From Clostridium sp. UBA699 (GTDB lineage: Bacteria > Bacillota > Clostridia > Clostridiales > Clostridiaceae), in NCBI GenBank assembly GCA_002298915.1, contig DBML01000008.1, positions 205,972-251,780 on the forward strand: a DNA stretch of 45,809 nucleotides, in the 5' to 3' direction. The notes below the pieces were generated by a model. It had not been told where the DNA came from and made no database searches. It was given only the letters and a program-made list of their open reading frames with translations. The translations under genes were made by a program, and so were the position numbers. Shown one piece after another: positions 41,187-45,809 of this stretch; position 1 is the first letter of the stretch; every line of letters starts with the position of its first letter.

Positions 41187-41214
41187 AAAGGGAAGTCTTC
41201 CGCGACTTCCCTTT
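41187..41214. terminator. Terminator between the kinase and MFS 2
   Basis: AAAGGGAAGTC/GACTTCCCTTT hairpin followed by T-run; positioned between converging genes. Confidence 0.8.
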
Positions 41215-41220
41215 TTCCTT

Positions 41221-42471
41221 CTATGCAATAACTTCCTCCATTACACGCTCTTCCGATCTGCTCTTGTTGAACTGCACATTTATGAAGAGCGCAAGAAGCA
41301 CCCCTGCTGCTGTTATTGCGGCATTGAACAGAAGAAGATACCTTGGCCCGTTTGTCCCGCCTGCGCTTGTGATTGCGCTTGCGATATTGATCACCAGGTA
41401 GTTGGCAATGCTTGATGATATCATGAATATAGACGTTATCTTGCCCTTGTTGGCAGGGAACATCTTGTTCGCTGTTGCCACGCCTATCTGAAGAACTCCG
41501 CCCGCTCCCGAATATCCCAGCATGAAGCCTGCTGCCAGGCACATGGTCGGCGTCTGCACGAAGTATGTGGTTATCAGTGTTGCGACGGCGATGACTGGGT
41601 ATATGAAAAGTATCCTGACTGGTTCCAGGACCTTCTTAACGAGCACCGAGGTTACGAGTATGGCTGTTATGATTCCGATCGAATAAAATGATTGTATTGT
41701 GCTCGGCTTGGCAAGCCCGTACAGGGCTCCCAGCTCCTGGTTGCAGTTCAGCCACAGCTGGAATGTGGATGTTACTGTGAATCCGAGGCCGATTATGGCG
41801 ATGCTTGTTGCGTTGAACTTCATCTTCTCCTTGTTCAGCTGGGCATTTCCCTTCAGCGCTCCGCTTTCGCCTGCAACGGCGTTCTTAGGCGGGAACTTCA
41901 TGAACGACAGCAGAACTGCATCGATTACTATCAAAGCGGCAACAACATAGAATATCAGCTTGTATGAGAGATGGTTTGTGGCAACGAAGCCTATCATGAA
42001 AGGGAGCATGAACTGACCCACTGCTACGGAGAATTTCATGAACATGGAGGCGACCTCACCTGAATCAGGGAATATCTCTATGCAGCTTGGCGCAACGCAG
42101 ACATCCATGAATGAGTTTGCCATTCCGCCGACTATAGCGAATACATAAGCAAAGTAGAAGTTTGGCGCCCAGGCGATGCCCACAAAGTAAACAGCGAAAA
42201 GTGCGCAGCCCACGAGTCCAGCGCTTTTTCTTCCGAACCTGTCTGAGAAAGGTCCTGAAAACGGAAGCATTATCAATCTTCCCAGCCCTAATGCGGCAAT
42301 GGCCGCCAGCACCAGGCTGACATCAAGGTGTCCGTTGGCCAGTGTTTTTGTCACGCCCCATGCGCCTGCAAATTCCTGCTTGTATTGACTTAAAACTGAA
42401 ACTTCTATACCTAGGATTATATATGTAAAATATAATGCCAGGGCGGTTGGATAATATTTCTTTTGGCTCAT
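41221..42471 (-). CDS. MFS transporter, YdiN-like, copy 2
   Basis: This 416-residue paralogue of the 32204 transporter shares KKYYPTALALYFTYIILGIEVS, GLGRLIMLPFSGPFSDRFGRK and GYSGAGGVLQIGVATANKMFP with it, and likewise resembles YdiN. About 12 helices are apparent. The RBS AAGGGAG precedes the ATG. Although separated from the aro genes by the two-component system, its promoter carries the same LysR-type box, which places it in the same regulon. Confidence 0.87.
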   Translation of the reverse strand: MSQKKYYPTALALYFTYIILGIEVSVLSQYKQEFAGAWGVTKTLANGHLDVSLVLAAIAALGLGRLIMLPFSGPFSDRFGRKSAGLVGCALFAVYFVGIAWAPNFYFAYVFAIVGGMANSFMDVCVAPSCIEIFPDSGEVASMFMKFSVAVGQFMLPFMIGFVATNHLSYKLIFYVVAALIVIDAVLLSFMKFPPKNAVAGESGALKGNAQLNKEKMKFNATSIAIIGLGFTVTSTFQLWLNCNQELGALYGLAKPSTIQSFYSIGIITAILVTSVLVKKVLEPVRILFIYPVIAVATLITTYFVQTPTMCLAAGFMLGYSGAGGVLQIGVATANKMFPANKGKITSIFMISSSIANYLVINIASAITSAGGTNGPRYLLLFNAAITAAGVLLALFINVQFNKSRSEERVMEEVIA

Positions 42472-42542
42472 CTTTATCTCCCTTTCTTTTTCTATCCTTG
42501 GTAAAAAGTATCATGATACGATTTCTTGTTTTTACAATGTTA

Positions 42543-42597
42543 ATTATATCACAGCATACCCATAGAAACTAATTGATAACTTTCTAACAATTCATAG
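42543..42597 (-). promoter_or_regulatory. LysR-type operator and promoter of MFS 2
   Basis: A CTATGAATTG box starts at 42597 on the minus strand, 26 bases before -35 TAGTTT (42566-42571); a 17-base spacer leads to TATAAT (42543-42548). Confidence 0.7.
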
Positions 42598-42613
42598 ATG
42601 AATTAAATGAATC

Positions 42614-42720
42614 GTTTACAAAACCTCCCTTCGGATTGCACAAAATACCGATCCGTCTCCGGAATCTTGATTCCACAGGCCTTCAAGGCTCACTGAATGG
42701 CTAAAAATGATTTTGTAAAC
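42614..42720. repeat. 107-bp element bounded by 10-bp inverted repeats
   Basis: GTTTACAAAA (42614-42623) and TTTTGTAAAC (42711-42720) are exact inverted repeats. Between them are smaller pairs: CGGAT/ATCCG (42632-42636, 42651-42655), GGAATC/GATTCC (42661-42674) and GGCC/GGCT (near 42678-42690). It lies between the divergent promoters of MFS 2 and the 42816 gene and is not in either predicted transcript. It could be a MITE-like remnant or a structured RNA. Confidence 0.5.
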
Positions 42721-42756
42721 AGAAAAAAATCGTTAAGCTGATAACAAGATGTTCGT

Positions 42757-42785
42757 TTGTGCTTTTTCTGAATATTGTGTATAAT
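42757..42785 (+). promoter_or_regulatory. Promoter of the 42816 gene
   Basis: TTGTGC (42757-42762), 17-base spacer, TATAAT (42780-42785). Confidence 0.6.
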
Positions 42786-42815
42786 CAAGTTAATGAAGCG
42801 AAGGGGGTGTCTCAT

Positions 42816-43097
42816 GTGAAAAAGAAGGTTAAAGAAGAGATAGCAATCAAAACATCCAACGGTTTCAGGCCCTTCACCGGGGAGCGCCTGACTAGCCATT
42901 TTGTCTGGGCAGATAACGTAGAGGAAGATACTCTCCCTTGCGCCTGCGACACGAAGCTAGTCCCTACCGAGTTCTTCGAAGAAGACTGGAAGCTGGACGG
43001 CTTTGAAGAGATCATACACCTCGATAAGTACATCACCTACGAGAGGGACGTAACCTACGTCGCAAAGGAAGAAAGCGACGCAGTGCTTACCAGATAG
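42816..43097 (+). CDS. Small hypothetical protein
   Basis: This 93-residue protein starts with GTG behind AAGGGGGTG. It is acidic, with CACDTKLVPTEFF in the middle and a C-terminal DKYITYERDVTYVAKEE. No family is recognised. A promoter lies upstream and a bidirectional terminator downstream, so it is a single-gene unit. Confidence 0.65.
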   Translation: MKKKVKEEIAIKTSNGFRPFTGERLTSHFVWADNVEEDTLPCACDTKLVPTEFFEEDWKLDGFEEIIHLDKYITYERDVTYVAKEESDAVLTR

Positions 43098-43109
43098 ATG
43101 TCAACAAAA

Positions 43110-43143
43110 AAAGAGCTGCGCAGTTCAGACTGCACAGCTCTTT
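43110..43143. terminator. Bidirectional terminator between the 42816 gene and the parvulin gene
   Basis: AAAGAGCTG(c)GCAGT/ACTGC(a)CAGCTCTTT, a 15-bp stem with one mismatch and a TCAG loop; strong T-run on the minus strand. Confidence 0.85.
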
Positions 43144-43153
43144 CGTATGGGAA

Positions 43154-43897
43154 TTATTTTATCTCTACCTTAATCTTGTCTTTAAGTGAGTTTACGAACT
43201 GGGTGTATTTGAATGTCTGCCTTTCCTGAAGAAGCATGTTCATAATGGAATCCTTGACTTCTTCAAGAGGTTTGATAGATCCTACGTTCTTAGCTTCTAC
43301 CTTTATCAGGTGATATCCGAACTGCGTCTGAACAGGCTCGCTAACCTTGCCTATCTCCATGGCGAAAGCTGCTTCTTCGAATTCAGGAACCATCTGTCCT
43401 CTCGAAAAAGCACCGAGTTCTCCGCCGGCTGTGCCTGATGGACATGACGAGTATTCTGCAGCAGCAGCCTCGAAGGATTTTCCGTTTGCTATCTCTTCCA
43501 TTATCTCTGCAGCTTTTTCTGCTGTATCCACAAGTATATGCTTAGCGCTTACAGTCTCCTGGTTCATGAACAGGTTCTGGTTCGCCTTGTAGTAGTCCTC
43601 CACTTCGCTGTCAGTGACAACTACATCTTCCATGATCTTGGAGATAGCAGTCTGAATCAGCATCTCTTTTTTTGCCATTTCGAGCTGCATCTTGTAGTTC
43701 TCGTCGTTTTCGAGTCCCTTTTCCTTTGCGTCAATATACATCAATTCGAAAGAAATCATCTGATCAAGCAGCTGCTTCCTGCCTTCTTCTGAAGTGAGGT
43801 ATCCCTGTCTGTCTCTTGGGAATCTCATTGCTGTCAGCTGTAAATCCTGCTCTGTAATTTCCTGTCCGTTTACTACGGCCAATACCTTGTTTTCCAT
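43154..43897 (-). CDS. Parvulin-type peptidyl-prolyl isomerase
   Basis: This 247-residue protein has a SurA/PrsA-like N-terminal helical part and a PpiC rotamase domain (about 115-215): SAKHILVDTAEKA, CPSGTAGGELGAFSRGQMVPEFEEAAF and TQFGYHLIKVEA. It has no signal peptide or lipobox, so unlike PrsA it should be cytoplasmic, a chaperone-like isomerase. The RBS GAAGGAG precedes the ATG at 43897; the longer frame is not supported. Confidence 0.9.
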   Translation of the reverse strand: MENKVLAVVNGQEITEQDLQLTAMRFPRDRQGYLTSEEGRKQLLDQMISFELMYIDAKEKGLENDENYKMQLEMAKKEMLIQTAISKIMEDVVVTDSEVEDYYKANQNLFMNQETVSAKHILVDTAEKAAEIMEEIANGKSFEAAAAEYSSCPSGTAGGELGAFSRGQMVPEFEEAAFAMEIGKVSEPVQTQFGYHLIKVEAKNVGSIKPLEEVKDSIMNMLLQERQTFKYTQFVNSLKDKIKVEIK

Positions 43898-43975
43898 TGC
43901 AATTCTCCTTCTGTGTTTTAGTGTAATAACCAACAAGAATATTATTACATATTTTCTTGAATAAAGCTACAAAAA

Positions 43976-44000
43976 ACACCCTGGAATTACTCCGAGGTGT
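43976..44000 (-). terminator. Terminator of the truncated tRNA gene
   Basis: ACACC/GGTGT outer stem with an inner GGAG/TTCC arm, followed by TTTTTT on the minus strand, 3 bases after the tRNA 3' end. Confidence 0.7.
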
Positions 44001-44002
44001 CT

Positions 44003-44056
44003 AGTGGCCAATCCAGGAATCGAACCAGGGGCATAAGGATTTTCAGTCCCCTGCTC
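44003..44056 (-). pseudogene. 5'-truncated tRNA-Phe (GAA)
   Basis: The minus strand reads GAGCAGGGGACTGAAAATCC, with anticodon GAA (44042-44044), then a T-arm GGTTCGATTCC and acceptor strand ATTGGCCA. The 5' acceptor strand, which should read about GGCCAAT, and most of the D-arm are absent; instead A/T-rich sequence from the peptidase 3' region precedes it. The T-stem has one mismatch and the end is CTA instead of CCA. It is a non-functional remnant with its own terminator, as left by integration or rearrangement at a tRNA gene. Confidence 0.7.
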
Positions 44057-44074
44057 TTGTTGAATTTAAAAATT

Positions 44075-45706
44075 TTATGCGAGCAGCGAGTATATTATGT
44101 GCTTGTAAAGCTCAGGCACAACCTCCAGGGAGTAGCCAAGGTTCAGCCTCTCGGTGTTTTTGTGTATATCCTTGCCCTCGCCTCCGAATACAACTGCCGG
44201 GATGTCGAGCATGCTGAGGGCCTCCAGCTTTAGGTCGTAGGTTCTGCCGTAGCCGATGATGTTGAGCGCTAGGCTGTCCAAATCCTCGTCTTCTCCTATC
44301 CCTGTATAGCTCAGGTCTGAGATGCCCATGAAGAACTGCTCCTTCAATATTTTCTCTCCGTAGCTGTCGGCTGCATATTTTATCATGCTGTCCACGGCTT
44401 TGATGAGCGCAGCCCCTTTCTCGCTGGAAGAGTCAAGCTGTATATGCGGGTAGTACGGAGGAATGTAGGATATCACTATCATGGGCCTCTTCTTGGCATA
44501 GCTCTCATAGGTTTCTTTGACAATATTTATGGCGATCGTCTGGTTGTCCAGTTTCTCGCTTTTCCATATCTTGATCTTATCGTCAAGGATTTTCAGGAAC
44601 GACTTGTCACCGTTAGTGACCTTTGCCAGCAGCGAACGATAAGTCATTACGCAGGGTTCGATGTCTGAGAAGTGCACGCCCTCACCGCTCATCTTTCCGT
44701 AGGAGTAGCGCTTCTCCTCGCTGTCCATGAGCACCCTGACGAAGGCCTCCTTTGCCAGGACCTCCAGCTCCTCGGTGAGCTGTGCTATTGTCTTGGTGAG
44801 CGTCATCATGTTGTAGTATGAGACTGCATAAGCAGGAGTCTGAACTGAATAGAGCCTCTTCAGGTCCGTCTGCTTGAGCGCGACCGGGGGCGGCGTCACC
44901 TGGCCGCCAGCAGCGTCGCAGAAATCGACGTTCTCTTCCAGCCTCCTGTTTATCTCGGAAACAAGAGATACCGGGTTCAGCCCTTGGAAAGGCTCCGCAG
45001 CATGAGTCTCCTTACCTGCGCAGAAGAACATAGGCATGATCTTGCCAACGCTTCCCGTGTATATTCTTTTGAAATCCTCGTCCTCGCTTCTTGGTATGCT
45101 GCATTCCGACAGCAAAGCACCTACGAAGTTGAAACCTTTCTCCTTCTGAAGCTTCAGCAGGAAAGGTATTGCCGAAACCATCCCTTCGGAATTGCTCTCC
45201 TCCCCCGGCACAGCAAGGAAAAGGATTTTCCCTCTGAAATGCCTCTTCTCGGTCAATTCCCTCATTATCTCTATGAATGCAGCAAGCCCGGATTTTATAT
45301 CGGCAGTGCCTCGGCCGAATATCCATCTGCCGGATTCAAGATCTCTTCTCGCTTCCCCGTCAAGCTCCAGTTCTCCAATCCTCCTGGTGCATTCCTCTAT
45401 GTCGAAAGCCACAGGCTGAAGATGTCCGTATCCCTCTATGTCGACGACGTCCAAATGGGCTGTCAGGATGACTGTATCCGCAGCCTCGACTGCCCCTTCC
45501 GCTACAGCCCATACAAATGCCCTGCCGGCAGGGTCACCTTCTATATTCTCGCATCCGCACTCCCCAACCTTCGACTTGAAGTACGGCATCTCCGCGATCA
45601 TCTCAAATATCTTTTCTGCTGCCCTTTTCTCACCTTCAGTTCCTGAAATGCTCGGAACAGAGACAAGCTGCTTCAGGGTTTCATACACTTTGTCCTTCAT
45701 TGACAT
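44075..45706 (-). CDS. M20 family peptidase, RocB-like
   Basis: This 543-residue zinc hydrolase resembles the arginine-utilisation protein RocB: SVPSISGTEGEKRAAEKIF, ILTAHLDVVDIEGYG (metal His, Asp), GRGTADIKSGLAAFIEIM and VPGEESNSEGM (catalytic and metal Glu). Its natural substrate is unknown; RocB itself is only loosely defined. I chose the ATG at 45706, with GAGGAGG 7 bases upstream, over an ATG 6 bases earlier that is too close to it. An extended -10 TGCTATAAT lies at 45739-45747. Confidence 0.85.
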   Translation of the reverse strand: MSMKDKVYETLKQLVSVPSISGTEGEKRAAEKIFEMIAEMPYFKSKVGECGCENIEGDPAGRAFVWAVAEGAVEAADTVILTAHLDVVDIEGYGHLQPVAFDIEECTRRIGELELDGEARRDLESGRWIFGRGTADIKSGLAAFIEIMRELTEKRHFRGKILFLAVPGEESNSEGMVSAIPFLLKLQKEKGFNFVGALLSECSIPRSEDEDFKRIYTGSVGKIMPMFFCAGKETHAAEPFQGLNPVSLVSEINRRLEENVDFCDAAGGQVTPPPVALKQTDLKRLYSVQTPAYAVSYYNMMTLTKTIAQLTEELEVLAKEAFVRVLMDSEEKRYSYGKMSGEGVHFSDIEPCVMTYRSLLAKVTNGDKSFLKILDDKIKIWKSEKLDNQTIAINIVKETYESYAKKRPMIVISYIPPYYPHIQLDSSSEKGAALIKAVDSMIKYAADSYGEKILKEQFFMGISDLSYTGIGEDEDLDSLALNIIGYGRTYDLKLEALSMLDIPAVVFGGEGKDIHKNTERLNLGYSLEVVPELYKHIIYSLLA

Positions 45707-45738
45707 AGCCATGCCTCCTCTGGAAGTTAGTTGTTTAC

Positions 45739-45747
45739 ATTATAGCA
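45739..45747 (-). promoter_or_regulatory. Extended -10 promoter of the M20 peptidase gene
   Basis: TGCTATAAT on the minus strand, directly after the terminator at 45753-45783; no good -35 is visible. Confidence 0.5.
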
Positions 45748-45752
45748 TAAAA

Positions 45753-45783
45753 AAAGACACTGAATATCAAATTCAGTGTCTTT
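45753..45783 (-). terminator. Terminator downstream of the putative 5S rRNA
   Basis: A 13-bp perfect stem AAAGACACTGAAT/ATTCAGTGTCTTT followed by T-run on the minus strand. Confidence 0.85.
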
Positions 45784-45789
45784 CGTGCT

Positions 45790-45809
45790 GACCTGGCGAC
45801 TACCTACCC
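45790..45809 (-). rRNA. Putative 3' end of a 5S rRNA gene (partial)
   Basis: GGGTAGGTAGTCGCCAGGTC on the minus strand resembles the 3' end of Firmicute 5S rRNA (GTAGGTCGTTGCCAGGC) and is followed by a strong terminator. Only 20 bases are visible, so the call rests on a short match; an rRNA operon would lie beyond the window. Confidence 0.5.

Overview
The window looks like chromosome from an anaerobic, Gram-positive member of the Clostridia, with AGG/ATA-rich, moderate-G+C coding. Signs of this are a T-box leader, three c-di-GMP-I riboswitch aptamers, a clostridial 2[4Fe-4S] ferredoxin, an AbrB protein with a C-terminal Cys4 tail, and a Bacillus-like near-origin gene order (lysine/arginine decarboxylase yaaO, tmk, darA/yaaQ, holB, yaaT, yabB, rsmI, abrB, metG, tatD, yabE, rnmV, rsmA). 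The genus cannot be fixed from the sequence alone.

Layout. 1-2340: two secreted proteins, each behind c-di-GMP-I riboswitches: a Pro-Gly-Thr repeat protein cut by the window edge, with one aptamer plus terminator, and a transglutaminase-like protein with two nearly identical tandem aptamers. 2385-9340: rsmA, rnmV, yabE-like, tatD, a DUF362 ferredoxin-like protein and metG with its T-box, all on the minus strand. 9369-12905: a MATE exporter with two small proteins, rluF, a dense DnaA-box cluster, and ispF. 12921-15425: argF with ARG-box-like repeats at its promoter, a DUF1836 protein, and abrB with two promoters and a Spo0A box. 15476-23191: an NlpC/P60 hydrolase and the conserved rsmI to decarboxylase block. 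23234-26402: corA-msrA, and sir2-panB.

26472-42600 holds the most distinctive part. It contains two LysR regulators, two YdiB-type quinate/shikimate dehydrogenases, a type I 3-dehydroquinate dehydratase, two large FMN/FAD/4Fe-4S ene-reductases, two MFS transporters resembling E. coli YdiN, a chorismate mutase-shikimate kinase fusion and an ABM-fold small protein. Four promoters across it share one architecture: a CTATRRAT box begins exactly 26 bp upstream of the -35 hexamer, which lies 17 bp from the -10. I infer a LysR-controlled regulon for uptake and reductive metabolism of hydroaromatic acids (quinate, shikimate), in which the enone 3-dehydroshikimate would be a logical ene-reductase substrate. 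A two-component system and an unrecognised membrane-anchored protein are embedded in the region.

42600-45809: an unexplained element bounded by 10-bp inverted repeats, two minor genes, a 5'-truncated tRNA-Phe with its terminator, an M20/RocB-like peptidase, and what looks like the 3' end of a 5S rRNA gene at the window edge.
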